Of a stretch of 64,000 nt of DNA, positions 54,970 through 63,028 are shown piece by piece. The stretch lies in contig NZ_SWDV01000013.1 of NCBI RefSeq assembly GCF_005877905.1, positions 62,001 through 126,000 on the forward strand, written 5' to 3'. This stretch comes from Pseudomonas nicosulfuronedens (lineage in GTDB: Bacteria > Pseudomonadota > Gammaproteobacteria > Pseudomonadales > Pseudomonadaceae). A program made the position numbers and the translations under genes. The notes under the pieces were generated by a model. The model saw only the letters and a list, made by a program, of their open reading frames with translations. It was not told the origin of the DNA and did not search any database. How positions within the stretch are numbered: the stretch's first letter is position 1; every line of letters begins with the position of its first letter.

Positions 54970-57900
54970 GCCTGGTGGGCCTCGTTGTGGGACGCGTGGC
55001 TCAGGGCGGCACGCTCCTGTTTCTTCGCTTCGCGGGCTTCCATGAAGCGGCGGATCAGCACATAGAAGACCGGGGTCAGCAGCAGGCCGAAGAAGGTCAC
55101 GCCGAGCATCCCGGAGAACACCGCGACACCCATGGCATGGCGCATTTCGGCGCCGGCGCCGGACGACAGCACCAGGGGCACCACGCCCATGATGAAGGCG
55201 ATGGAGGTCATCAGGATCGGCCGCAGACGCAGGCGGCAGGCTTCCAGCACCGCGCTCAGGCGGTCCATGCCTTCGTCCTGTTTGTCCTTGGCGAACTCGA
55301 CGATCAGGATCGCGTTCTTGCACGCCAGGCCCACCAGTACGATCAGGCCGATCTGGGTGAAGATGTTGTTGTCGCCACCGGACAGGATCACCCCGGCGAT
55401 GGCCGACAGCAGGGTCATCGGCACGATCAGGATCACCGCCAGCGGCAGGCCCCAGCTTTCATACAGCGCAGCCAGCACCAGGAAGGCCAGCAGCACGCAG
55501 AGCGGGAACACGTAGATCGCGGAGTTGCCGGCGAGGATCTGCTGGTAGGTCAGCTCGGTCCATTCGTAGGTCATGCCATTGGGCAGCTCCTGCTTGAGCA
55601 GGCGCTCGATGGCGGCCTCGGCCTGGCCGGAGCTGTAGCCCGGTGCGGCGGCGCCGTTGATCTCGGCGGTGATGAAGCCGTTGTAGTGCATCACGCGGTC
55701 GGGGCCGGAGGTGTCGCTGATCTTGATGAAGGTGGCCAGCGGGACCATTTCACCCAGGTTGTTGCGCACTTTCAGCTGGCCGATCTGCTCGGGTTCGAGA
55801 CGGAACTGCTGCTCGCCCTGGACGTTCACCTGGTAGGTGCGGCCGAAGCGGTTGAAGTCGTTCGCGTACAGTGAACCCAGGTAGACCTGCAGGGTGTCGA
55901 AGATGTCGCTGATCGCAACCCCGTGGGTCTTGGCCTTCTCGCGGTCGATGGCAGCATCCACCTGCGGCACGTTCACCTGGTAGCTGGTGAACACCGACAT
56001 GGGGTTGAGCTCCGGCAGCGCGCGGGCCTTGTTGAGGATGTTCTGGGTCTGTGCGTAGAGCTCCTCGTAACCGGCGTTGCCGCGGTCCTCGATCTGCAGG
56101 CGGAAGCCGCCGATGGTCCCCAGCCCCTGTACCGGCGGCGGCGGGAAGATCGCGATGTAGGCGTCCTGGATATCCGCGAACTGCTTGTTCAGCTCGGCGG
56201 CGATCTCGTTGGCCGACATGCCCGGGCCTTTACGCTCGCTGAAGTCCTTGAGCGGGGTGAAGACGATGCCGCTGTTGGGGCTGTTGGTGAAGCCGTTGAT
56301 CGACAGGCCGGGGAAGGACACGGTGTGCTCGATGCCCGGATGCTTGCCGGCGATTTCCGACATGCGCTTGATCACCGCTTCGGTGCGGTCCAGCGTGGCG
56401 GCGTCGGGCAGCTGCGCGAAGGCCACCAGGTATTGCTTGTCCTGTTGCGGCACGAAGCCGGTCGGGGTGCTGGAGAAGCCCAGGTAGGTCAGGCCGATCA
56501 GCCCCGCATAGAGCAGCAGCGCGATGGAGCTGCCGCGCAGCACGCGGGTGACGGTGCCGACGTAGCCATGGCTGGCGCGGTCGAAGAAGCGGTTGAACGG
56601 ACGGAACAGCCAGCTGCCCAGCAGCTTGTCGAGGATCACCGAGAAGCGATCCTTCGGCTCGTGGTGCCCCTTGAGCAGCACGGCGGACAGCGCCGGCGAC
56701 AGGGTCAGCGAGTTGAACGCCGAGATCACCGTGGATATCGCGATGGTCAAGGCGAACTGCCGGTAGAACTGCCCGGTGAGGCCTGAGATGAACGCGGTGG
56801 GAATGAACACGGCGCACAGCACCAGCGCGGTGGCGATGATCGGCCCGGTCACTTCCTTCATGGCGCGCTTGGTCGCCTCGATGGGCGTGAGGCCCAGCCC
56901 GATGTTCCGCTCGACGTTCTCCACCACCACGATGGCGTCGTCCACCACGATACCGATGGCCAGCACCAGGCCGAACAGTGACAGCGCGTTGAGCGAGAAG
57001 CCGAAGGCGTGCATCACCGCGAAGGTACCGATCAGCGATACCGGCACGGCGGCCAGCGGGATGATCGAGGCACGCCAGGTCTGCAGGAACAGCACGACCA
57101 CCAGCACCACCAGGATCAGGGCTTCGAACAGGGTGTGCACCACCGCCTCGATGGAGCCGCGAACGAAGATGGTCGGGTCATAGACGATGGAGTAGTCCAC
57201 GCCCTGCGGGAAGTCCTTCTTCAGTTCGGCCATCTTCTCGCGCACCAGGTTGGAGATGGCGATGGCGTTGGAGCCGGGACGCTGGAAGATCGGAATGGCG
57301 ACCGCCGGCTGGTTGTCCAGCAGCGAGCGCAGGGCGTACTGGCTGGAACCGAGTTCGACGCGGGCGATGTCCTTCAGGCGGGTGATCTCGCCGTCCGGGC
57401 CGCTGCGGATGATGATGTTCTCGAACTCTTCCTCGGTGACCAGGCGACCCTGGGTGTTGATCGACAGCTGGAAGCTGGTATCGCTCGGCGACGGCGGGGC
57501 GCCGAGGGAACCGGCGGCGACCTGGCGGTTCTGCTCGCGGATCGCCGCGACCACGTCGGTGGCGGTCAGGTTGCGCGAAGCGACCTTGTTCGGGTCGAGC
57601 CACACGCGCAGGGAATAGTCGCCCATGCCGAACAGCTGTACGTCGCCCACACCGTCCAGGCGCGCCAGCTCATCCTTGATGTTGAGGATGGCGTAGTTGG
57701 ACAGGTAGAGCATGTCGTAGCGGTTATCCGGCGAGGTCAGGTGCACGACCATGGTCAGGTCGGGCGAAGCCTTGTCGACGGTGATGCCGATCCGCGTGAC
57801 TTCCTCGGGCAGCTTGGGCTGCGTGCGGGTCACGCGGTTCTGCACCTGCACCTGCGCGTTGTCCAGGTCGGTGCCCAGGGCGAAGGTGATGGTCAGGGTC

Positions 57901-58169
57901 ATCTTGCCGTCGGCGGTGGACTGCGAGGACATGTAGAGCATGTTCTCGACGCCGGTGATGGCCTGTTCCAGCGGCGCGGCAACGGTCTCGCCGATCACCT
58001 TGGGGTTGGCGCCGGGGAAGTTGGCGCGCACCACCACGGTGGGCGGCACCACTTCGGGGTATTCGCTGATCGGTAGCTGGAACAGCGAGATGGCCCCGCC
58101 GATCAGGATGATCAGCGAAAGCACGGCGGCGAAGATCGGCCGCTGGATGAAGAATTGCGAAAAGTTCAT
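54966..58169 (-). CDS. mexF: RND efflux transporter MexF
   Basis: MexF is a 1067-residue RND pump. TM4 carries the proton-relay pair in [21 protein letters not shown]. The N-terminus MNFSQFFIQRPIFAAVLSLI and the whole sequence closely resemble remembered P. aeruginosa MexF. The start at 58169 has AGGAACC upstream; the open frame to 58226 is an artefact. It overlaps oprN by 4 bases and follows mexE after 108 bases. Confidence 0.95.
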   Translation of the reverse strand: MNFSQFFIQRPIFAAVLSLIILIGGAISLFQLPISEYPEVVPPTVVVRANFPGANPKVIGETVAAPLEQAITGVENMLYMSSQSTADGKMTLTITFALGTDLDNAQVQVQNRVTRTQPKLPEEVTRIGITVDKASPDLTMVVHLTSPDNRYDMLYLSNYAILNIKDELARLDGVGDVQLFGMGDYSLRVWLDPNKVASRNLTATDVVAAIREQNRQVAAGSLGAPPSPSDTSFQLSINTQGRLVTEEEFENIIIRSGPDGEITRLKDIARVELGSSQYALRSLLDNQPAVAIPIFQRPGSNAIAISNLVREKMAELKKDFPQGVDYSIVYDPTIFVRGSIEAVVHTLFEALILVVLVVVLFLQTWRASIIPLAAVPVSLIGTFAVMHAFGFSLNALSLFGLVLAIGIVVDDAIVVVENVERNIGLGLTPIEATKRAMKEVTGPIIATALVLCAVFIPTAFISGLTGQFYRQFALTIAISTVISAFNSLTLSPALSAVLLKGHHEPKDRFSVILDKLLGSWLFRPFNRFFDRASHGYVGTVTRVLRGSSIALLLYAGLIGLTYLGFSSTPTGFVPQQDKQYLVAFAQLPDAATLDRTEAVIKRMSEIAGKHPGIEHTVSFPGLSINGFTNSPNSGIVFTPLKDFSERKGPGMSANEIAAELNKQFADIQDAYIAIFPPPPVQGLGTIGGFRLQIEDRGNAGYEELYAQTQNILNKARALPELNPMSVFTSYQVNVPQVDAAIDREKAKTHGVAISDIFDTLQVYLGSLYANDFNRFGRTYQVNVQGEQQFRLEPEQIGQLKVRNNLGEMVPLATFIKISDTSGPDRVMHYNGFITAEINGAAAPGYSSGQAEAAIERLLKQELPNGMTYEWTELTYQQILAGNSAIYVFPLCVLLAFLVLAALYESWGLPLAVILIVPMTLLSAIAGVILSGGDNNIFTQIGLIVLVGLACKNAILIVEFAKDKQDEGMDRLSAVLEACRLRLRPILMTSIAFIMGVVPLVLSSGAGAEMRHAMGVAVFSGMLGVTFFGLLLTPVFYVLIRRFMEAREAKKQERAALSHASHNEAHQA

Positions 58170-58277
58170 GGCTGGTTCCTGTCGCGAACGCTGCGGTTCG
58201 CCAAACCCGGGACAAAGGTCACCCAAGGCCCTGGTGGGACAGGGCCTGGTACATCGATTCAGGAATTACGGGTTGGG

Positions 58278-59513
58278 TCAGCCGCGAGGCGCGCCCGGTT
58301 TGCCGGATTTCTCGGCGACTTTCGGCGCCTCGATCTGCTCCAGCGCCTGGCGCTGGCTTTCGAGGTTGGCGAGGGTTTCCTTGCTGGCCATCTCGACACC
58401 CTGGGCGTCGACCTGGGCGCCCGGGCGAACCCGTTGCAGGCCGTTGACCACGATGCGGTCACCCTTGACCAGGCCGCTGCGGACGATGCGCAGGCCTTCG
58501 AGTTTCGGGCCCAGCTCGATGCCGCGGTACTGCACCTTGCTGTCCTTGTCGAGCACCAGCACGAACTTCTTGCCCAGGTCGGTGCCGACCGCTTCGTCCT
58601 TGATCAGCGCAGCGGGGTAGGTGCCGCTGCCGACCAGCTTGATGCGGGCGTAGAGGCCGGGGGTGAACTGGTTGGCGTCGTTGTCGAACACGGCGCGGCC
58701 ACGGATGGTGCCGGTCTTGGGGTTGACCTGGTTGTCGAGGAAGTCCAGGCGGCCCTGGTGGGGGAAGCCATCCTCGCCGGTCAGGCCCAGGTACACCGGG
58801 CTGGTGCCACGGGCGTCCGGGCCGCCCTTGCGGGCGAGGTCGACGTACTTCAGGTAGACACGCTCGTCGGCGTCGAAGTAGGCGTAGACCTTGTCGGTGG
58901 AGACCAGGGTGGTCAGCACGCTTTCGCCGCTGTTCACCAGGTTGCCGGCGGTGACTTCGGCGCGCGAGACGCGGCCGTCGATGGGCGCGGTGACCTGGGT
59001 GAACGACAGGTTCAGGCGAGCGTTGTCCAGTTCCGCCTGGGTCGCGGCGACCACGGCTTTCGCCTCGGTGGCGGCGGCGGTGCGGGCGTCGGCGAGTTCC
59101 GCGGAAATGGCATTGGTGGCACGCAGGCGATCACCGCGGGACGCTTCGTTGACGGTACGGGTCTGGTTGGCGCGAGCCTGTTGCAGCTGGGCTTCCAGGC
59201 GATGCACCTCGGCCTGGAACGGCCGCGGGTCGATCTGGAACAGCAGGTCGCCTTTCTTCACCAGCGCGCCTTCACGGAAGGCGACGCGGTCGATGTAGCC
59301 GGAGACGCGCGGACGCAGTTCGACGGATTCCGGCGCCTCCAGGCGACCGGTGAATTCGTCCCATTCGTTGATCGGTTGTTCGATGACGTCCGCCACGCTG
59401 ACCTTGGGGGCGGCCATGTTCTGTGCCGCCTCCTGGCCCTTGCCGCAGGCGCTGAGAACCAGCACGGCGGCCAACGCCAACGGAATACGCAAGGTGTTCA
59501 GATTTCGCTCCAT
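58278..59513 (-). CDS. mexE: RND efflux periplasmic adaptor MexE
   Basis: MexE is a 411-residue membrane-fusion lipoprotein with lipobox LSAC (cysteine 23), followed by the lipoyl, hairpin and beta-barrel domains (for example VELRPRVSGYIDRVAFREGALVKKGDLLFQID). It joins MexF to OprN. Its promoter region, 355 bases up to the mexT stop, holds a palindrome that may be the MexT site. MexE-MexF-OprN production depends on MexT. Confidence 0.95.
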   Translation of the reverse strand: MERNLNTLRIPLALAAVLVLSACGKGQEAAQNMAAPKVSVADVIEQPINEWDEFTGRLEAPESVELRPRVSGYIDRVAFREGALVKKGDLLFQIDPRPFQAEVHRLEAQLQQARANQTRTVNEASRGDRLRATNAISAELADARTAAATEAKAVVAATQAELDNARLNLSFTQVTAPIDGRVSRAEVTAGNLVNSGESVLTTLVSTDKVYAYFDADERVYLKYVDLARKGGPDARGTSPVYLGLTGEDGFPHQGRLDFLDNQVNPKTGTIRGRAVFDNDANQFTPGLYARIKLVGSGTYPAALIKDEAVGTDLGKKFVLVLDKDSKVQYRGIELGPKLEGLRIVRSGLVKGDRIVVNGLQRVRPGAQVDAQGVEMASKETLANLESQRQALEQIEAPKVAEKSGKPGAPRG

Positions 59514-59604
59514 GGAAAAGACTCCGGCGATCTAATTGGTTTTGGGATTTCTGATGGAGCGGAGTCTGCGCAAGGGGGCGCTTGGGAACTAATCGAACGA
59601 GTGC

Positions 59605-59630
59605 ATTTTGATTATCACGTGGAGTGATAA
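59605..59630. promoter_or_regulatory. Candidate MexT nod-box and palindrome upstream of mexE
   Basis: TTATCAC-GTGGA-GTGATAA (59612-59630) is a perfect 7-base-arm palindrome. Read on the mexE strand, 59605-59628 gives ATCA-N5-CGTGAT-N4-AAAAT. That matches the MexT consensus as I remember it (ATCA-N5-GTCGAT-N4-ACYAT) in 10 of 15 positions. It lies about 92 bases before the mexE start. The match is weaker than the box upstream of mexS. Confidence 0.5.
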
Positions 59631-59704
59631 AAGCCTTTGCACTATGCGCATGAATAGATAGAAGGAATGGGCACGGAGATTGCCCGGACGTGCGGAGTTT
59701 CCCT

Positions 59705-59750
59705 GTAGGAGCGCGCTATGCCCGCGATCGCGCGCATGGCGCGCTCCTAC
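59705..59750. repeat. REP-type inverted repeat (family F)
   Basis: A single 46-base unit beginning GTAGGAGCGCGC and ending GCGCGCTCCTAC, with CCCGCGATCGCGCGC in the middle. It lies in the 355-base gap 59514-59868 between mexE and the end of mexT. Confidence 0.7.
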
Positions 59751-59767
59751 AGGTTGAAATCAGTCAC

Positions 59768-59844
59768 GTAGGGCGAATAACGCCCCATGCGTTATCCGCC
59801 GCGTCGGTGCTGGCGGATAACCCGTTCCGGGTTATGCGCCCTAC
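59768..59844. repeat. REP-type inverted pair (family C)
   Basis: Arms 59768-59800 and 59812-59844 begin GTAGGGCGAATAAC and end GGGTTATGCGCCCTAC, as in the pair at 20608-20679. It stands just past the mexT stop and may serve as its terminator. Confidence 0.85.
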
Positions 59845-59868
59845 AGGCAGGATCGGGAAGGAGTTGCG

Positions 59869-60783
59869 TCAGAGACTGTCCGGGTCACCGACGAACATGG
59901 TGATCCGCGAGCGCAGCCAGCGCTCGGCCGGGTCCTGGTCCTGGGCGCCGCGCCAGACCATGGACAGCTCGGCCAGGCGGGTGGGGAAGGGCGGCTCCTC
60001 GGCGCGCAGGCCGCCTGCGGCGGTGAGTGCCAGGGCCACGTACTCGGGGACGGTGGCGATGATGTCGGTGCCGGCCAGCAACTGGGCGAGGCCGACGAAC
60101 TGTGGCACGGCCAGCACCACCTGGCGCTTGCGGTCCATCTCGGCGAGGGTCTGGTCGACGAAGCCGTCCAGGTCGCCCGCATAGGACACCAGCGCGTGCG
60201 GGCGCGCACAGTAGTCGTCGAGGGTCAGCGCGCCGGGAATCGAGTCGGCGCGCAGGATCTTCCAGGTGCTGCGGCGCAGGGTCTTGCGCTTGGCGTTGGC
60301 CGGCAGCTCGTCGGTGTAGCTGACGCCAACGGAAATCTCCCCGGAGGACAACAGTTGCGGCATCAACAGATAGTTGGCGCGGCGAACCACCAGGGTGATG
60401 CCCGGCGCTTCGGAGCGCAGGCGGCGCAGCAGCGGCGGCAGCAGGCCGAACTCCACGTCATCGGACAGGCCGATGCGGAACACCGCCTTGCTGGTGGCCG
60501 GGTCGAAGTCGGCGGCGCGGCTCAGGGCGGTGGAGATGGAGTCCAGCGCCGGCGAGAGGTGGCCGAAGATTTCCTGCGCCCGCGCGGTGGGCTCCATGCT
60601 GCGCCCGGTGCGTACGAACAGCGGATCGTCGAACAGGCCGCGCAGGCGCGCCAGGGCCGCACTGATCGCCGGCTGGCCGAGGAACAGCTTCTCCGCGGCG
60701 CGGGTCACGCTGCGCTCATGCATCAGCGTCTCGAAAACGATCAACAGGTTGAGGTCAACCTTGCGGAGGTCGTTGCGGTTCAT
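59869..60783 (-). CDS. mexT: LysR-family activator MexT
   Basis: MexT is a 304-residue LysR activator of mexEF-oprN and mexS. The HTH is at residues about 1-60 (LNLLIVFETLMHERSVTRAAEKLFLGQPAISAALARL), and the effector-domain segment FRIGLSDDVEFGLLPPLLRRLRSEAPG follows. The sequence is very near that remembered for P. aeruginosa MexT. The frame is intact here, with no insertion of the sort that silences mexT in some P. aeruginosa PAO1 stocks. It is divergent from mexS with 313 bases between. Confidence 0.94.
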   Translation of the reverse strand: MNRNDLRKVDLNLLIVFETLMHERSVTRAAEKLFLGQPAISAALARLRGLFDDPLFVRTGRSMEPTARAQEIFGHLSPALDSISTALSRAADFDPATSKAVFRIGLSDDVEFGLLPPLLRRLRSEAPGITLVVRRANYLLMPQLLSSGEISVGVSYTDELPANAKRKTLRRSTWKILRADSIPGALTLDDYCARPHALVSYAGDLDGFVDQTLAEMDRKRQVVLAVPQFVGLAQLLAGTDIIATVPEYVALALTAAGGLRAEEPPFPTRLAELSMVWRGAQDQDPAERWLRSRITMFVGDPDSL

Positions 60784-61096
60784 GGGGACTCCCTGGCGAT
60801 GGGGGAAAAGTGAGGCCGAGCGTGTCCTGAGTCAAGTCTGTCAGATAAGTCCTTGATCAATTTCCACTTTTTTAATGAGAATCTCGCCCCGGCAGTGTGG
60901 TCTGACTCTGTATGAACAGAGCCACCCCGGCCCACTGGACAGCCCCGGCGCAGAGCCTTGCAGCCGCGCCGGACAAGGCTTGCAACGCGTGCCGAATCAT
61001 CGCCGTTTATGTCAATTATCAATGGTGAACGGTGGCGTCACCCCTAAAGCCCGGATAGAGTCCGTGGCTATGAGCACTACTAAGGCGAGGTATGTG
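60784..61096. other. mexT-mexS divergent regulatory region
   Basis: This 313-base spacer holds the promoters of mexT and mexS. It contains the nod-box-like element at 60996-61019. The stretch 60841-60890 is AT-rich (TTGATCAATTTCCAC region) and may include the mexT promoter. I see no gene or repeat in it. A frame open from 60875 to mexS is an unlikely extension. Confidence 0.55.
60996..61019. promoter_or_regulatory. Candidate MexT nod-box upstream of mexS
   Basis: Read on the plus strand: ATCA, N5, GTTTAT, N4, ATTAT. This matches the remembered MexT consensus (ATCA-N5-GTCGAT-N4-ACYAT) in 12 of 15 fixed positions. It lies about 78 bases before the mexS start at 61097, right for activation by MexT. 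Confidence 0.6.
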
Positions 61097-62116
61097 ATGT
61101 CCCGCATGATCCGTTTCCACCAGTTCGGTGACGCCTCGGTCCTGAAGATCGAGGAGATGCCGACCCCGCAACCGGGGCCGGGTGAAGTACTGATCCGTAC
61201 CCAGGCACTGGGCGTCAGTTGGCGCGACGTGCTCTGGCGGCAGAACCTCGCCCCGGATCAGGCCAAGCTGCCGGCGGGCATCGGTTATGAACTCTCCGGC
61301 ATCGTCGAAGCCGTGGGCGAGGGCGTTGAAGACCTCGAGCCCGGCATGGCGGTGGCCAGTTTCCCGGCGAACTCGCCGAACCTCTATCCGGCCTGGGGTG
61401 ACCACGTCATCCTGCCGCGCACCTCGCTGACCCGCTATCCGGATGTCCTGACCCCGGTCGAGGCGGCGGTGCACTACACCGGTTTGATGTATTCGTACTT
61501 TGCGCTGGTGGAACTGGCGCAGATCAAACCGGGCCAGCGCGTGCTGATCACCGAGGCCGGCCATTGCCTGGCTCCGCAGGCGGTGCAGCTGGCCAAGGCG
61601 TTGGGCGCCCAGGTGATCGCCACCACCAGCCACGAGGAAACCCGCGAATTTCTGAAGGGCCTGGGTGCGGACAAGATCATCTACACCGAGGAGCAGGACC
61701 TGGTGCTGGAAGTCGAGCGCTTCACCAAGGGTGAAGGCGTGGAGATCGTCCTCGACCAGTGCGCCGGCCCGCAGATGAAACTGCTGGGCGACGTGGCGGC
61801 CCCGCGCGGCAAGCTGATCCTGTACGGCATCAACGGTGGCAACGATGCAGCCTTCCCGGCCTGCGCGGCGTTCAAGAAGCACCTGCAGTTCTACCGTCAC
61901 TGTGTGCTGGACTTCACCGGCCAACCGGAAATCGGCCTGACCCGCAACGACGAAGCCGTGCAACGGGCGCTGACCGCGATCAACCAGATGACCGCCGACC
62001 AGTTGCTCAAGCCGAGCATCGACCGGGTGTTCGACTTCGCCCAGTACCGCGACGCCAACTACTACATGGAAACCTGCCCGGGCGGTGGCCGTGTGGTGAT
62101 GAAAATGCCGGAGTGA
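61097..62116 (+). CDS. mexS: MDR-family NADPH-quinone oxidoreductase-like protein MexS
   Basis: MexS is a 339-residue zinc-independent quinone-reductase-like member of the medium-chain dehydrogenase family (GroES-like N-terminal domain, Rossmann C-terminal with ALGAQVIATTS). Loss of MexS in P. aeruginosa raises electrophilic stress, activates MexT and turns on MexEF-OprN; MexT in turn activates mexS. The start at 61097 (SRMIRFHQFGD) is the one in P. aeruginosa MexS, with GAGG about 7 bases upstream. ATG 61070 is an alternative. The gene is intact. Confidence 0.93.
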   Translation: MSRMIRFHQFGDASVLKIEEMPTPQPGPGEVLIRTQALGVSWRDVLWRQNLAPDQAKLPAGIGYELSGIVEAVGEGVEDLEPGMAVASFPANSPNLYPAWGDHVILPRTSLTRYPDVLTPVEAAVHYTGLMYSYFALVELAQIKPGQRVLITEAGHCLAPQAVQLAKALGAQVIATTSHEETREFLKGLGADKIIYTEEQDLVLEVERFTKGEGVEIVLDQCAGPQMKLLGDVAAPRGKLILYGINGGNDAAFPACAAFKKHLQFYRHCVLDFTGQPEIGLTRNDEAVQRALTAINQMTADQLLKPSIDRVFDFAQYRDANYYMETCPGGGRVVMKMPE

Positions 62117-62137
62117 TCCGTCATCCGTAGCTGAAAG

Positions 62138-62163
62138 AGCCACTCTTCGGAGTGGCTTTTTTG
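62138..62163 (+). terminator. Rho-independent terminator after mexS
   Basis: AGCCACTC-TTCG-GAGTGGCT forms an 8-base stem with a very stable TTCG loop and a T6 run after it. It lies 22 bases past the mexS stop. Confidence 0.93.
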
Positions 62164-62217
62164 TGCGCGCGGGAATCGTGTGTCTGTAGGAGCGATGATC
62201 ATGTCGCCAGACGGCTT

Positions 62218-62298
62218 GTAGGATGGGTGGAGCGCAGCGATACCCATGCTGTCGATGCGCGGGATCGATGGGTATCGCTGCGCTCCACGCCATCCTAC
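62218..62298. repeat. Inverted repeat pair (family D)
   Basis: Arms 62218-62247 and 62268-62298 share GTAGGATGG, GAGCGCAGCGATACCCAT and complements with the pair at 25385-25466. The 442-base gap 62117-62558 contains this repeat and the mexS terminator. The last 260 bases before the hydroxylase operon show no recognisable site apart from AGAGGTGA as ribosome binding site. Confidence 0.85.
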
Positions 62299-62558
62299 GT
62301 AGAGCAGCAGTGGCATTTTTGAACAGGGCAGGAGCGGCTCCGGCCGGCCGCAAAGTTACGGAATAGAGCCATCTATACACCGCTGCATCCCCCGCAGTAT
62401 CAGGCAAGCCTGAAGAGAACCAGGCAAACCGCTCGGCGCTTTCCTCGCGTATTGTCGCGGCACCTGCCGGCCCCTGCGCCTAGGCTGAACCCATTGCGTG
62501 TCGGAGCCGCTGCGCTTCGCCTCCATTCCATCACCCGCATGAAGAGGTGAACTCCCTG

Positions 62559-63017
62559 ATGATTACCGTGAACCTGAACGGCAAGGACCACGAACTCGAC
62601 GCCCCCGGCGAGATGCCCCTGCTCTGGGCCATCCGCGACGTTGCCGGGTTGACCGGCACCAAGTACGGCTGTGGCATGGCGCTGTGCGGCGCCTGCACCG
62701 TCCACATCGACGGCCAGCCAACCCGCTCTTGCGTCACACCGCTGGCGGCGGTGGCCGGCAAGAAGATCACCACCATCGAAGCAGTGGCCGAGCAGGCCGC
62801 CGGCAAGGCCGTGCAGGACGCCTGGCGCAAGCTCGACGTGGTGCAGTGCGGCTACTGCCAGTCCGGGCAGATCATGTCGGCCACCGCGCTGCTGGCCTCG
62901 AACAGGAAGCCCAGCGACGCCGACATCGATGCTGCCATGAGCGGCAACATCTGCCGTTGCGCCACCTATGCGCGGATCCGCGCGGCCATCCACGACGCCG
63001 CCCAGACCCTGGCCTGA
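62559..63017 (+). CDS. (2Fe-2S)-binding subunit of molybdenum hydroxylase (isoquinoline 1-oxidoreductase alpha-like)
   Basis: This 152-residue subunit has a plant-type [2Fe-2S] site at C38, C43, C46 and C58 (GCGMALCGACTVHIDG...SC) and a second site at C97, C100, C132 and C134 (CGYCQSGQ, CRC). It belongs to the small subunits of xanthine-oxidase-family hydroxylases. The ATG at 62559 is chosen with AGAGGTGA 8 bases before it; a GTG at 62547 is also in frame. It is 11 bases before the large-subunit gene. The usual third partner, a cytochrome c gene, would be downstream outside the window. Confidence 0.92.
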   Translation: MITVNLNGKDHELDAPGEMPLLWAIRDVAGLTGTKYGCGMALCGACTVHIDGQPTRSCVTPLAAVAGKKITTIEAVAEQAAGKAVQDAWRKLDVVQCGYCQSGQIMSATALLASNRKPSDADIDAAMSGNICRCATYARIRAAIHDAAQTLA

Positions 63018-63028
63018 GGACCGACACC

